The notes: generated from the letters alone by a model not told the origin. 64,000 nt of DNA from Flavobacterium sp. (GCF_027490375.1 NZ_JAIXYH010000075.1:1-64000), one strand, 5' to 3'; positions 7,839-16,985 are shown, counted from the stretch's first letter. Numbers and translations are program-made.

Positions 7839-8771
7839 ATGAGAATTTTACGATTATTATTAGTAACGACGCTATTCTTTGAAGTTTCACTAGCACAAGA
7901 AACTTCTAATAGAGTTGACCTTGATTCTCTAGGTAATGAAACTTCAAACAAATATTCCCACTATTATTTAAATTTCGGAAAGTTTGACGACAATAAGCAA
8001 GCTTTTGAAGTAACGCAATACTTGAAAAACGGAACGCTATATGCAAAAGGTTGGTCTAAGTCTGAAAAATTTTGGAAAAAAACAGGTGAAGAGACTACCT
8101 ATTTCGGTAGTGGTGAGATAAAATCGATACGGATTTACAGTGATACTTCTGATAGCAGTAGAATCATTACGTACTACGAAACCGGCGCTAAAAAACTAGA
8201 GGGTACATACGAAAAAAGCGACGATGATTTACACCCACCAATACTTAAAACAGTATCGTTTTGGGATAAATCTGGAAAACAGCTTATAACTGACGGCAAA
8301 GGCATTTTCGAAGATAATAACGACAATGTTATAGAAAAAGGGCAAATTGTGGATGGCTTTCAAAATGGCAATTGGATTAGACACAATTTAATAACAAAGG
8401 AGCGCTGGATAAAACTGTACAAAATGGGGAAATTTGTTTCAGGTATTTACATCGACGCTCAAAATAAAGAACACAAATTTTCCAATGCTATTGTAAGACC
8501 TCAACCTCCCGGTGGAACGCTAGCTTTTAACAAATATCTAGCTTCAAATTTTAAAGTTAGAGATGAGTGGATCGGACAAGGTAAAATTATAACTCAATTT
8601 GTTGTGGACATTGATGGAAGTTTAGTAGACATAAAGGTGCTAAAAAAAGTAGCGCCCGACATCGAGGAAGAAATTATGCGATTGCTTAAGAAGGCTCCAA
8701 GGTGGGTTCCTGCCGAAATGTATGGTAAGAAAATACGTGCTTTATATACGTTGCCTATAACTATTAGATAA
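7839..8771 (+). CDS. Secreted protein with MORN-like repeats and TonB C-terminal domain
   Basis: 310 aa. A signal peptide (1-19) is followed by repeated YL-NG-L-A-G and Y-G-K-EG-Y units (about 60-215), as in YwqK/MORN-repeat proteins. The C-terminal ~90 residues have the look of a TonB C-terminal domain: QGKIITQFVVDIDGSLVDIKV followed by a helix and a WVPAEMYGKKIRALYTLPI-like ending. The usual N-terminal membrane anchor with a proline-rich span is missing, so it is probably a periplasmic relative rather than a true energy transducer. It follows the GAF gene by 7 nt. Confidence 0.75.
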   Translation: MRILRLLLVTTLFFEVSLAQETSNRVDLDSLGNETSNKYSHYYLNFGKFDDNKQAFEVTQYLKNGTLYAKGWSKSEKFWKKTGEETTYFGSGEIKSIRIYSDTSDSSRIITYYETGAKKLEGTYEKSDDDLHPPILKTVSFWDKSGKQLITDGKGIFEDNNDNVIEKGQIVDGFQNGNWIRHNLITKERWIKLYKMGKFVSGIYIDAQNKEHKFSNAIVRPQPPGGTLAFNKYLASNFKVRDEWIGQGKIITQFVVDIDGSLVDIKVLKKVAPDIEEEIMRLLKKAPRWVPAEMYGKKIRALYTLPITIR

Positions 8772-9036
8772 TTTAGACCAGAAGCTTGAAAGTTGATAGT
8801 AATCTATCGTTTGTCATATTAACTCAGGTTAAAAAAATAGAAACATCGAAGCCGGTTACAACAAAGGAACATAAGCCAAAATATCTTCTTTAATTTGATG
8901 AGAATAAACTGCTTTTAACTAGCAGCCTTCTAATTTGACACCTGCTTACAACACTTCAATTCTATAGAAGCTAAAGTAATATTTCTTGATTTGAGACCTT
9001 ACATAAACTCGACCAAAACAACTCCATTAAATTTTA
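8772..9036. other. Intergenic region upstream of rpsO
   Basis: AT-rich, with no credible ORF or clear hairpin. It separates the TonB-C gene from the rpsO promoter. Confidence 0.5.
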
Positions 9037-9068
9037 TTTGGCACAACACAAATTAAAACATACCTTTG
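9037..9068 (+). promoter_or_regulatory. rpsO promoter
   Basis: TTTG at 9037-9040, 20 nt, then TACCTTTG at 9061-9068: a textbook Bacteroidota promoter. Transcription would start near 9073, giving a leader of about 50 nt. This also rules out a longer reading frame starting at 9038. Confidence 0.8.
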
Positions 9069-9124
9069 CAGCCGAATTGCAAAAACAACAATTCATACAT
9101 AATAATCATTTTAACAATATTAGC

Positions 9125-9394
9125 ATGTACTTAACTAAAGAAGTAAAAGAAGAAATTTTCACAAAGCACGGCGGTTCAGCTGGAAACACAGGTTCGGCTG
9201 AAGGTCAAATCGCTTTGTTCACATTCCGTATCAACCACCTAACAGGTCACTTGAAAAAGAATCGCCACGATTACAACACCGAGCGATCTCTTGTAAAGCT
9301 GGTAGGAAAGCGCAGAAGCTTGCTTGATTATCTGAAAAACAAAGATATCAACAGATACCGCGAAATCATCAAGGAATTGAATATTAGAAAATAA
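9125..9394 (+). CDS. rpsO: 30S ribosomal protein S15
   Basis: 89 aa, the normal length for S15, an early-binding protein of the 30S platform that contacts helices 20-22 of 16S rRNA. Recognisable segments are the N-terminal KEEIFTKHGGSAGNTGSAEGQ, the HLKKNRHDYNTERSL loop with its invariant H-K-D, and the KRRSLLDYLK helix. I place the start at the ATG at 9125 because the promoter covers the upstream ATG frame and S15 proteins begin here. A hairpin terminator follows, then pnp: the classic rpsO-pnp order. Confidence 0.97.
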   Translation: MYLTKEVKEEIFTKHGGSAGNTGSAEGQIALFTFRINHLTGHLKKNRHDYNTERSLVKLVGKRRSLLDYLKNKDINRYREIIKELNIRK

Positions 9395-9404
9395 TCAAAA
9401 GGGA

Positions 9405-9433
9405 AAAGAGGTGCTTACGCGCCTCTTTTTTTT
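9405..9433 (+). terminator. rpsO terminator
   Basis: Stem AGAGGTGC / GCGCCTCT with one G-T pair and a TTAC loop, followed by eight or more Ts. Confidence 0.85.
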
Positions 9434-9566
9434 ACACGACTTTCAGCCCTAAACAACTGATAGTCAAATTGCCAAAAGCAGAAAAAAAGTACGGTTTTTC
9501 ATTGGGCGCACACAACTACAACAACAACACAGCTACCCATTGTTTAATCAAGTGAATTAAATTTTT

Positions 9567-11822
9567 ATGATTCCAAACGTATTTAAAGAGGTTATCGATT
9601 TAGGAGACGGAAGAACCATCTCAATCGAAACCGGAAAACTTGCCAAACAGGCAGACGGCTCTGTTGTAATTAGAATGGGCGACACCATGTTGCTCGGAAC
9701 GGTTGTTTCCGCAAGAAAAGCTAGTCCAGGCATCGATTTTCTACCCCTAACCGTAGATTATCGCGAAAAATTCGCCGCCGCCGGACGATTCCCAGGAGGA
9801 TTCTTCAAAAGAGAAGCCCGACCAAGCGACGCCGAGGTGCTTACCATGCGACTAGTAGATCGCGTTCTCAGACCTCTTTTCCCTGACGATTATCACGCCG
9901 AAACGCAAGTGATGATTCAACTGATGTCGCACGACGAATCGGTTATGCCCGATGCACTCGCAGGTCTTGCGGCATCTGCTGCCCTTGCCCTATCGGATAT
10001 TCCGTTCCCAACACTTATTTCAGAAGTGCGCGTAGGTCGTATCAACGGTCAATTCGTGATCAACCCGAGTAAAGAACAACTCGAAAATTCCGACATCGAC
10101 ATGATTATCGGTGCTTCACGCGATACCATTGCTATGGTGGAAGGTGAAATGAAAGAAATTTCTGAAAAAGAAATGGTAGAAGCCATCAAATTTGCACACG
10201 AAGCCATCAAAATTCAAATCGATGCCCAAGAACGTTTGCGCGATGCTTTCGGCAAAAAAGAAGTGCGTACCTACGAAGAAGAACGACACGATGCCGAACT
10301 AGAAGCGAAAATTCACGAGTTGGTGTACAACCAATACTACGAAGTAGCACAGTCGGGAACAGGAAAACAAGAACGTGGCGAGCGTTTTTCTGAAATTAAA
10401 GAAGCTGCTAAAGCTACTTTTACCGAAGAAGAATTGGCAGAAAACGGCGACTTAATTAGCAAGTACATTTACAAAACGCAAAAAGAAGCCGTTAGAAACG
10501 TGATTCTTGATTTAGGACTTCGCCTCGACGGCAGAAAAACTACCGAAATCAGACCTATTTGGTGCGAGGTGGATTATTTGCCACGTGTTCACGGATCGGC
10601 TTTGTTTACACGAGGTGAAACGCAAGCTTTAGCAACCGCTACATTAGGTACGTCGCGCGAAGCAAACATCATCGATTCGCCTTCAGAACAAGGAGAAGAA
10701 AAATTCTACTTACACTATAATTTCCCACCATTCTCAACCGGAGAAGCTAAACCATTACGCGGAACGTCGCGTCGTGAGGTTGGACACGGAAACTTGGCGC
10801 AACGTGCCTTGAAAAACATGATTCCTGCTGATTGCCCGTACACCGTGCGTATCGTTTCTGAAGTTTTAGAATCGAACGGATCGTCGTCTATGGCAACCGT
10901 TTGTGCCGGAACCTTGGCGTTAATGGATGCGGGTGTACAAATGATTAAGCCCGTTTCAGGTATAGCCATGGGATTGATTAGCGACAGCAAAACCGGTCGT
11001 TGGGCGGTATTGTCAGACATCTTAGGTGATGAAGACCACTTAGGTGATATGGACTTTAAAGTTACCGGAACTGCCGACGGTATTACGGCTTGCCAGATGG
11101 ATATTAAAATCGACGGTTTGGCTTACGATATCATGGAAAAAGCTTTGGATCAAGCACGTGAAGGCCGACTTCATATCTTGGGCAAGCTTACCGAAACGAT
11201 GGCGCAACCGCGTGCCGATGTGAAAACATTTGCACCGAAAATCATTATGCGAACCATTCCTGGAGCATACATCGGAGCGCTTATCGGACCTGGTGGAAAA
11301 GTGATTCAAGAATTGCAAAAAGCGACCAAAACTACGATTGTTATCAATGAAGTTGACGAACAAGGCGTTGTTGAAATTTTAGGTACCGATCCGGATGGAA
11401 TTGCAGCGGTATTGGCGAAAATTGATAGCATCATCTTTAAACCAGAAGTAGGCGAAACCTACGAGGTCAAAGTGATTAAATTACTAGATTTTGGTGCAGT
11501 TGTAGAGTACACAGCGGCGCCTGGAAACGAAATTTTGCTACACGTTTCGGAACTTTCATGGGAACGTACTGAAAATGTAACCGATGTGGTAAACATGGGC
11601 GATGTTTTCGAAGTGAAATACATGGGTATCGATCCGAAAACGAAGAAAGAACGTGTTTCGAAAAAGGCTTTATTGCCACGTCCTCCAAGAGACGAGAATC
11701 GTCCGCCGCGCGATGAAAACCGTGGGCCACGCAACGACGATCGCGGACCTAGAAAAGATTTCAAAGGCCCAAGACCAGATAACAGAGGACCGCGCGAAAA
11801 CCGCGACGAAAAATCCGAATAA
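9567..11822 (+). CDS. pnp: Polyribonucleotide nucleotidyltransferase (PNPase)
   Basis: 751-aa 3'-5' phosphorolytic exoribonuclease; it degrades RNA using phosphate and works as a trimer. Domain order: RNase PH 1 (about 10-145), helical linker, RNase PH 2 (about 320-540, with [16 protein letters not shown] and the [16 protein letters not shown] acidic motif), KH (about 560-620, GPGGKVIQ), S1 (about 630-705). It ends in a charged low-complexity tail (about 712-751) with RPPRDEN and RGPR units, likely disordered. It lies 172 bp downstream of rpsO and is followed by its own terminator. Confidence 0.98.
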   Translation: MIPNVFKEVIDLGDGRTISIETGKLAKQADGSVVIRMGDTMLLGTVVSARKASPGIDFLPLTVDYREKFAAAGRFPGGFFKREARPSDAEVLTMRLVDRVLRPLFPDDYHAETQVMIQLMSHDESVMPDALAGLAASAALALSDIPFPTLISEVRVGRINGQFVINPSKEQLENSDIDMIIGASRDTIAMVEGEMKEISEKEMVEAIKFAHEAIKIQIDAQERLRDAFGKKEVRTYEEERHDAELEAKIHELVYNQYYEVAQSGTGKQERGERFSEIKEAAKATFTEEELAENGDLISKYIYKTQKEAVRNVILDLGLRLDGRKTTEIRPIWCEVDYLPRVHGSALFTRGETQALATATLGTSREANIIDSPSEQGEEKFYLHYNFPPFSTGEAKPLRGTSRREVGHGNLAQRALKNMIPADCPYTVRIVSEVLESNGSSSMATVCAGTLALMDAGVQMIKPVSGIAMGLISDSKTGRWAVLSDILGDEDHLGDMDFKVTGTADGITACQMDIKIDGLAYDIMEKALDQAREGRLHILGKLTETMAQPRADVKTFAPKIIMRTIPGAYIGALIGPGGKVIQELQKATKTTIVINEVDEQGVVEILGTDPDGIAAVLAKIDSIIFKPEVGETYEVKVIKLLDFGAVVEYTAAPGNEILLHVSELSWERTENVTDVVNMGDVFEVKYMGIDPKTKKERVSKKALLPRPPRDENRPPRDENRGPRNDDRGPRKDFKGPRPDNRGPRENRDEKSE

Positions 11823-11845
11823 ATACAAAATTCGAATAATAAAGA

Positions 11846-11874
11846 AGACCGCTGCATTGGCGGTCTTTTTTTTG
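11846..11874 (+). terminator. pnp terminator
   Basis: Perfect 8-bp stem AAGACCGC / GCGGTCTT with a 7-nt loop and a T-run. Confidence 0.88.
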
Positions 11875-11883
11875 TAGTTAAGA

Positions 11884-11891
11884 TATATTTG
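11884..11891 (+). promoter_or_regulatory. -7 element upstream of the hypothetical secreted gene
   Basis: TATATTTG, 12 nt before the ATG at 11904, the same spacing as for the GAF gene. No good -33 match. Confidence 0.4.
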
Positions 11892-11903
11892 TATATTCGT
11901 TCG

Positions 11904-12677
11904 ATGTTAGTATTACAACGGATAAATGTACAGTTAAATTTAAAGGAGTATTTTCGGCCTTTTTTTGAATGGAAAGTAATTTTATTTTTCCTGACTTGCT
12001 CTTTATTATCCATGTCATCCTACTCGCAGCAAGATTATCACTTTGATTATTGCGTTACTTATAAAATTGATCGGCGGAGTTATGAGCCCTTCGTGTATTT
12101 AAAATCTATTTACACTAGCAGCAAGGATAGCTTAATTTTAGCGAATGTTATAACTACCAAGAAAGGTAAAATTTCTGCAACTATTATAGATTATCGATCT
12201 CGTATAATCCATTACTACACTAATCGTCCGAGAAGGGATAAACCAACTGAACACAATTTTGTTTACGACTTTTCTTATAGAATGAAGGGAACGCAAATCA
12301 ACGCTCCTGATTTAAAAATTTATACTGAAAGGGAAAACGTCTATCAAGACAGTATCGTAACGAAATCTAATATTAAGATGTTTTTGGTTAAACGTAAAAA
12401 GAAACACATCTTTGATATCTATTTAGAAGCCGAAACAACAGAGAAAGATTTCTTTCCGACCTTTCAAAGAATGGCATTTCGCCATTTTGAAGAAGTGCAA
12501 CATCGGTTTATGGACCGTAACGTACTTGTTAAAACAGCCATTGTTCGAAATTTAAGTGAGACCAATTTGTCCGATTATTTTCAACTAATCTTTAATGGCC
12601 CTACAGATTTTAGTTTATCGATTGATAAACTTGTAGTAGTAAAGAAACCTAAAAGCTTCGAAGTAACAAAGTCTTAA
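11904..12677 (+). CDS. Hypothetical secreted protein (257 aa)
   Basis: No family recognised. A basic n-region precedes a hydrophobic stretch ending SMSSYSQQ (about 24-44), which reads as a long signal peptide; the mature part is rich in charged and beta-type residues. The general layout (signal, beta-rich body, no transmembrane segment) resembles small periplasmic flavobacterial proteins. I choose the ATG at 11904 because a TATATTTG element lies 12 nt upstream; a TTG at 11889 would place the start inside that element. It follows the pnp terminator and is monocistronic. Confidence 0.65.
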   Translation: MLVLQRINVQLNLKEYFRPFFEWKVILFFLTCSLLSMSSYSQQDYHFDYCVTYKIDRRSYEPFVYLKSIYTSSKDSLILANVITTKKGKISATIIDYRSRIIHYYTNRPRRDKPTEHNFVYDFSYRMKGTQINAPDLKIYTERENVYQDSIVTKSNIKMFLVKRKKKHIFDIYLEAETTEKDFFPTFQRMAFRHFEEVQHRFMDRNVLVKTAIVRNLSETNLSDYFQLIFNGPTDFSLSIDKLVVVKKPKSFEVTKS

Positions 12678-12770
12678 GATAAGACTATGAGTGTAATCTT
12701 TGGCGCAGCATCAAACGAATAACGCTTAGAGCAGCTGCTGTATGTCGAAGAATCAAACCCCTCGCTCCGA

Positions 12771-12786
12771 AAAGTCTCCCGACTTT
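12771..12786. repeat. Hairpin repeat, copy 1 (inverted)
   Basis: AAAGTC-TCCC-GACTTT. The loop is the reverse complement of that in copy 3, so this copy lies in the opposite orientation. Confidence 0.75.
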
Positions 12787-12875
12787 GAGGTATAATTAAA
12801 AAAAGCGCACTAACAAGACATTACAAATACACAAGACGCTGTTTTGCTGGTTTTTGAGCTTTGAAAGATTGCTCA

Positions 12876-12891
12876 GAAGTCGGAAGACTTC
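12876..12891. repeat. Hairpin repeat, copy 2
   Basis: GAAGTC-GGAA-GACTTC, perfect 6-bp arms; flanks CA and AGAG resemble copy 3. Confidence 0.75.
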
Positions 12892-12913
12892 AGAGAGTGT
12901 GGTAAAAATTATC

Positions 12914-12933
12914 CCGAAGTCGGGAGACTTCGG
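12914..12933. repeat. Hairpin repeat, copy 3
   Basis: CCGAAGTC-GGGA-GACTTCGG, perfect 8-bp arms around a 4-nt loop. Confidence 0.8.
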
Positions 12934-12942
12934 AGAGCGTGA

Positions 12943-13569
12943 GAAAGACTTCAATGGCATGTTTATAATAATTCTTACGTTTACCGCTATTTATTTAAAG
13001 AAAGAACTGCAAAACAAATAGGCAATATTGCAAATTTCCTTCAAGATACGGGGGACTTATCAGTGCTCATTGATACTGCTTTAATTTTAAAAGGGTTTGG
13101 AGCACCATTCGGCGCGCTTTTAATTTCCTACGGTGGTATTGTATCTTTAACGGGGACAGTTGTAGATTTGGGTAATGATATTTATAAGGAAAAATGGCCG
13201 ACTGAAAAATTCTTGACCAAAACTGCATTACAGATTATACCATCTGCAAAGTTCGGCGAGAAATTTTTTAAATATCTAGACGCAGAAAACGCAAATCACG
13301 TTTTGAATGCAGGAACGATATTTGCCAACAGAACACTTGATTTTTTTGAGATACAAAAATTAGACTATATAGAGAAAATTAAAATGGAAGATATCTTAAC
13401 ACTTTTAGGGTTTTCAATTGCATTAGCTGCTTATATATATTACAGCAGAAAAGATTTTGCAGAATGGAATCAACTTAATCCTGTACAAAAATTTAATTTG
13501 GTTAGGTTTCCGCTTTTAGCATCTGCTATAGTTATAATGCTATTCGTAAAAATTTGTTTTGACCTATAG
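12943..13569 (+). pseudogene. 5'-truncated Rhs/polymorphic-toxin C-terminal fragment
   Basis: The frame is open from a stop at 12940 with protein-like sequence throughout but no ATG; the only usual start is a GTG at 13063, inside what already looks like protein. The segment IGNIANFLQDTGDLSVLIDTALIL (from about 13018) continuing to GFGAPFGALLISYGGIVSLTGTVVDLG resembles the small-residue-rich linker that precedes the toxin domain in Bacteroidota Rhs proteins. Two hydrophobic segments close the protein. I read it as the orphan 3' end of a larger toxin gene. The nearby Rhs core remnant at 13633 supports this. Expression from the GTG as a 168-aa membrane protein remains possible. Confidence 0.55.
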
Positions 13570-13632
13570 CGGTCAGCATATAATGTTATTGTAAGACCTG
13601 GTTATAAATATGGTTTTCAGCACTAAAACTAG

Positions 13633-13812
13633 GCTGAGCTTAGCGAAAACAACTACGCCATGACCTTCCGCGCGTACGACCCAGCCTTAGGCCGCTTCAC
13701 CGGCGTAGATTTATTGGCCGAATTGCAATACGAACACACGCCTTACTACTTTTGGGTACGGAAACCCAAATGTCTCAACAAAATTTCGCGTCTTGTAAAA
13801 AGTGATAAATGA
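13633..13812 (+). pseudogene. Rhs repeat-associated core remnant
   Basis: An in-frame fragment of 59 codons reads ENNYAMTFRAYDPALGRF, TGVDLLAELQYEHTPYYFW and then a short basic tail. This is the conserved hallmark at the junction of the Rhs core and the variable toxin tip (YGFRAYDPALGRF-x-GVDPLAE...TPYHFGYNNP). The N-terminal ~1000+ residues of a normal Rhs protein are missing, and a stop lies just upstream, so it is a remnant or displaced tip. Its stop codon overlaps the start of the next membrane ORF (ATGA), as toxin-immunity pairs often do. Confidence 0.8.
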
Positions 13813-14159
13813 AGAAAATTTTGAAAATCAAATTGATAATAGCATCAATCTTAGGCTTAGTTTTATCGATTAGCTTTTTTTCTGAATATACTGCCATAAC
13901 TGAAAATCCAACAGATTACATAAATGTTTACCAAATATGGAGCGGTAGTTCTTCATGGAAGTTTCAAAGCATTGCCAACTTTCAAAAATGGAATTTAATA
14001 GCTGGAACTTTAGCTTTCCTATATTCATACTTAAACGGCTTGTGTATGATCACAAAAAATCAAAGATTAAAACAGTGTGTCTTACTAATCGATGTCTTGT
14101 TAATACTAGCATGTGTAACTGGCTTTTTCTATTGGTATGCTTCAGGATCTGATCATTGA
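13809..14159 (+). CDS. Small membrane protein, possible immunity protein
   Basis: 116 aa with three hydrophobic segments (about 6-26, 64-84 and 91-111). No family recognised. The start overlaps the stop of the Rhs tip remnant by 4 nt (ATGA), the arrangement typical of an immunity gene directly behind its toxin. A role as an orphan immunity protein is inferred from position only. Confidence 0.6.
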   Translation: MKKILKIKLIIASILGLVLSISFFSEYTAITENPTDYINVYQIWSGSSSWKFQSIANFQKWNLIAGTLAFLYSYLNGLCMITKNQRLKQCVLLIDVLLILACVTGFFYWYASGSDH

Positions 14160-14348
14160 TGAGTTTTACTCTTGAGAAATTTAACTTTAGATGAAATAGT
14201 TGGCAAAAAATTTCCATCTTTAACTTCCGAAGCTTTATGAATTGGAGGAATAATGATTACACCGCTTATAACCTCGCCATCTGGATTTATCACTTTTATG
14301 AAAAATCCTTCTTTCTACAACACCAACAATAACTGGCTACTTAAATGA
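14154..14348 (+). pseudogene. Interrupted toxin-tail-like fragment
   Basis: One reading frame carries LRNLTLDEIVGKKFPSLTSE, an in-frame stop at 14238, then IGGIMITPLITSPSGFITFM and NNWLLK before a final stop at 14346. The sequence looks like former protein with one nonsense mutation. Its last stop overlaps the next membrane ORF as ATGA, repeating the arrangement just upstream. No family recognised. Confidence 0.4.
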
Positions 14349-14644
14349 TACGCTTTCTGAATAACATCTCTTTGGCATTAATTGTACTTATATTGATGCA
14401 AGTTTTTGCACATTATAATCTAATGGTATCACTAAAATATGAAGCAGACTATGTACTGATAACTACTGAAAAAAATCTTTCTGAAGAGACAAAATCGAAA
14501 TGGCTTGAAGAAACGCGCATGCGGGAAAACGAAATAATGCAACAGCAGAAGAAAAAAATTAACTTAATCTGGATTTTCTCTATCCTATTGCTCATAAATA
14601 TTCTAGTAACCGCTTTTTACCGCCGCCGAAAAAGTAAGGTTTGA
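14345..14644 (+). CDS. Small two-helix membrane protein
   Basis: 99 aa. It has hydrophobic segments at about 8-26 and 74-91 flanking a charged, glutamate/lysine-rich central stretch (about 40-70) that could form a coiled coil, and a basic C-terminus (RRRKSKV). Not recognised. It starts by ATGA overlap with the interrupted fragment upstream, so it may be the immunity partner of a lost toxin. Confidence 0.5.
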   Translation: MIRFLNNISLALIVLILMQVFAHYNLMVSLKYEADYVLITTEKNLSEETKSKWLEETRMRENEIMQQQKKKINLIWIFSILLLINILVTAFYRRRKSKV

Positions 14645-15126
14645 TATAAAACTCGTTTCAACTGTTATTTAAAATTAGAATCTGATAGCTTTGACAAAAT
14701 ACGAGTTGTTTTAAATTAGAACTATTTCTCTCTGTAACACAATATTATAATCCAAACCTTCAAAAAATATAAAAACACATCTCAACGACGTCTTTTTTAG
14801 ATTAGTTTTGAAAATGATTTCGGGGCACGTTGCTCCAAAACTTTAGCCGTACAGACGAAGTAAATTCGCGCTATCGGATTGGTAATAAATTTACTCAAGT
14901 AGATAATGCTGACAGCAATGAATAAGTGATAGCTTACGAAAGCTAAAATGGAAATTATAAAATTACAAGCAAATTATTCATCGCAATAATAGCTCACGTT
15001 TGGAAATTGGAAAAGGGTAAAATCATCAGTTTTAAGCATTCTGTAGATATTCAAAAAGTAAATGATACCACAAAGTAAACAACTAATGCTCTGCCGAGAA
15101 AATATTTTATATTTTGCATTGCTTTA
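14645..15126. other. Intergenic stretch with left copy of the flanking repeat
   Basis: No gene. It contains the left copy (14756-14822) of a ~67-bp direct repeat, a more diverged shared tail to about 14880, and an AT-rich leader before the Crp/Fnr regulator. Confidence 0.6.
14756..14822 (+). repeat. ~67-bp direct repeat, left copy
   Basis: Pairs with 21947-22014. The shared core includes AAAAACACATCTCAA and a following 29-nt identical stretch; by eye about nine in ten bases match. Weaker similarity continues past the repeat (GAAGTAA...GCTATCG). Confidence 0.85.
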
Positions 15127-15726
15127 ATGAAATCTTTAAAATTGATGCACGAAAAATTAATAGCATACATCAATCAGTATAGTAAATTGCCGCTTACTGC
15201 TGAAGAACAGGCATTAGTTACAACCTCTTTTCAACCCAAAAAACTCAGAAAAAAACAATACTTTTTACAAGAAGGCGATGTTTGTAAATATGCTGGCTTT
15301 ATCGTTAAAGGTGCGATGCGACAATACCGCGTAGATGACAAAGGTGTAGAACATATTGTACAACTATTCATTGAAAATTATTGGGCAAACGACCGAGAAA
15401 GCTCTACTATGCTTACACCATCTGTTTATAATATTGATGCATGGGAAGATACCGACATACTACTTATAACTAGAGCCGATATGCTTGATTTAATGGCTAA
15501 AATCCCATCAATTACAGAAATGATTCGAATAATGGATGAACGAAATGCTATTGCCAACCAACGAAGATTAAACTCTACTATTAGCAATACAGCTGAAAAA
15601 CGGTATGAAGAATTTGCAAAAAATCATCCTCAATTTATTCAACGATTTCCGCAACATCTTATTGCTTCCTTCTTAGGCATAACCAAAGAAACCCTGAGCC
15701 GAATTAGAAAAAACGCAAAAAAGTAA
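15127..15726 (+). CDS. Crp/Fnr family transcriptional regulator
   Basis: 199 aa. The N-terminal cyclic-nucleotide-binding beta-roll (about 20-125) contains LQEGDVCKYAGFIVKGAMRQ. A dimerisation helix follows, then a C-terminal helix-turn-helix (about 165-195, HLIASFLGITKETLSRIRK). This is the common flavobacterial subtype, with a degenerate effector pocket that usually does not bind cAMP. It is first in a block of redox genes. The three transcripts that follow each begin with the same upstream box, so it is the natural candidate to control them (inference). Confidence 0.9.
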   Translation: MKSLKLMHEKLIAYINQYSKLPLTAEEQALVTTSFQPKKLRKKQYFLQEGDVCKYAGFIVKGAMRQYRVDDKGVEHIVQLFIENYWANDRESSTMLTPSVYNIDAWEDTDILLITRADMLDLMAKIPSITEMIRIMDERNAIANQRRLNSTISNTAEKRYEEFAKNHPQFIQRFPQHLIASFLGITKETLSRIRKNAKK

Positions 15727-15750
15727 AGACTCAATTTTACATTTCACAAA

Positions 15751-15780
15751 AACCGTTGACAAATGTCAACGGTTTTTTTT
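15751..15780 (+). terminator. Terminator of repeated module 1
   Basis: AACCGTTGAC-AAAT-GTCAACGGTT followed by a T-run. The same hairpin recurs at 16895 and 17465. Confidence 0.88.
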
Positions 15781-15840
15781 ATCATATCTCATTGTGGCTA
15801 GGCACACGCTTGATGCAACTTTGCCTTATCAAAAATTAGT
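15781..15840 (+). promoter_or_regulatory. Repeated promoter/operator box, copy 1
   Basis: ATCATATCTCATTG, then GCAACTTTGCCTTATCAAAA, starting exactly 34 nt after the first base of ATCATAT. The same two blocks at the same spacing precede the next two genes. The CAACTTTG part is one base off the Bacteroidota -7 consensus. Confidence 0.65.
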
Positions 15841-15862
15841 ATAATCTAAAAAAAATAAAACA

Positions 15863-16870
15863 ATGAGTAATGTATCAAAAATGTCTAAAACGGTTGTTTT
15901 CCATGAAGCAGGAACACCAGAAGTATTAAAAGTAGAACAAGTTGAAGTTGCTTTTCCAGCAGCGCAAGAAATACGAATTCAAGTGAAGTCAATAGGTGTT
16001 AACAGAGCCGATGCTATGTACCGTCAAGGAATGTACATCGAAAATCCTATTTTTCCTGCCAAAATTGGTTACGAAGCCGCAGGAATTGTTGAAGCCGTTG
16101 GAGCTGAAGTTACCAATATTTCTGTTGGTGACCTAGTAAATGTTGTTCCAGGTTTTTCGTTACACTCTTATGCTTCTTATGGCGAATATATTAATATGCC
16201 AGCCTATGCAGTACACAAATATCCATCTAACTTATCATTTGAGGAAGCTGCATCTGTTTGGACAAGTTATTTAACAATGTATGGCATGGTGGTGCATTCA
16301 GGTCAATTAAAAGAGGGACAATTTGTAGTAATTAATGCCGCTTCAAGCAGTGCTGGATTGGCAGCCATTCAAATGACCAACTACGTTGGAGGTATTGCTA
16401 TCGCTTTGACTACTTCGCAAAAGAAAAAAGAAGCTTTGTTAAAAGCGGGTGCGGCCCACGTAATTGTAACATCAGAACAAGACATTGCAGCTGAGGTGTT
16501 AAAAATCACAGATAATGGAGGTGCAAATCTAATTTTAGATCCTGTTGTTGGAGCAAAATTCAGTACTCTATTAAGCTCGGTAGCCGAAAACGGAAAAGTA
16601 TTTGTTTACGGCACATTGAGTCACGAACCGGCTAGTTTTCCTGCATTTGATGTTTTAATGAAAACACTAACTATTCGAGGCTATTCAGCTATTGAAGTAA
16701 TGGGTAATATGGAAGTTTTAATTCAAGCCATCACTTTTATTGACAAAGGATTAGCCGAAGGAAAATTAAAACCTGTTATCGATAAAGTTTTTAATATTGA
16801 TGACATCGTCGCTTCACACAATTATTTAGAATCCAACCAACAATTTGGAAAAATTGTAGTGAATATATAA
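15863..16870 (+). CDS. Zinc-type/quinone oxidoreductase-like MDR protein
   Basis: 335-aa medium-chain dehydrogenase/reductase of the quinone oxidoreductase branch, which uses NADPH to reduce quinones or activated alkenes. It shows the N-terminal GroES-like fold (FPAKIGYEAAGIVEAVG, about 68-84) and a Rossmann fold with NAASSSAGLAAIQ (about 159-171) in place of the usual AAAGGVG. Catalytic-zinc cysteines are absent, as in QOR/zeta-crystallin. It has its own promoter box and is followed by the second copy of the terminator module. Confidence 0.9.
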   Translation: MSNVSKMSKTVVFHEAGTPEVLKVEQVEVAFPAAQEIRIQVKSIGVNRADAMYRQGMYIENPIFPAKIGYEAAGIVEAVGAEVTNISVGDLVNVVPGFSLHSYASYGEYINMPAYAVHKYPSNLSFEEAASVWTSYLTMYGMVVHSGQLKEGQFVVINAASSSAGLAAIQMTNYVGGIAIALTTSQKKKEALLKAGAAHVIVTSEQDIAAEVLKITDNGGANLILDPVVGAKFSTLLSSVAENGKVFVYGTLSHEPASFPAFDVLMKTLTIRGYSAIEVMGNMEVLIQAITFIDKGLAEGKLKPVIDKVFNIDDIVASHNYLESNQQFGKIVVNI

Positions 16871-16894
16871 CTGCATTTTAGCGATATCAATAAA

Positions 16895-16924
16895 AACCGT
16901 TGATAAATGGCAACGATCTTTTTT
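16895..16924 (+). terminator. Terminator of repeated module 2 (degraded)
   Basis: AACCGTTGATAAATGGCAACGATC plus a T-run: the same hairpin as copies 1 and 3 but with several mispairs. Confidence 0.6.
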
Positions 16925-16985
16925 ACCATATAGCATCTATATCAGCATTGATTGTGATGCAACTTTACCTTATAAAATCAATAAT
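16925..16985 (+). promoter_or_regulatory. Repeated promoter/operator box, copy 2
   Basis: ACCATATAGCATC, then GCAACTTTACCTTATAAAAT, with the same 34-nt offset as copy 1. It precedes the SnoaL-like gene. Confidence 0.65.

Larger units (their letters stand above)
12678..12942. other. Non-coding stretch with three hairpin repeats
   Basis: No gene. It holds three small palindromes of the GAAGTC-loop-GACTTC type (12771-12786, 12876-12891, 12914-12933) and then merges into a start-less reading frame. Confidence 0.6.

Noticed and set aside
9038..9124. N-terminal extension of ribosomal protein S15
   Set aside because: The start codon lies within the -33 region of a consensus promoter and S15 proteins begin at the ATG at 9125.
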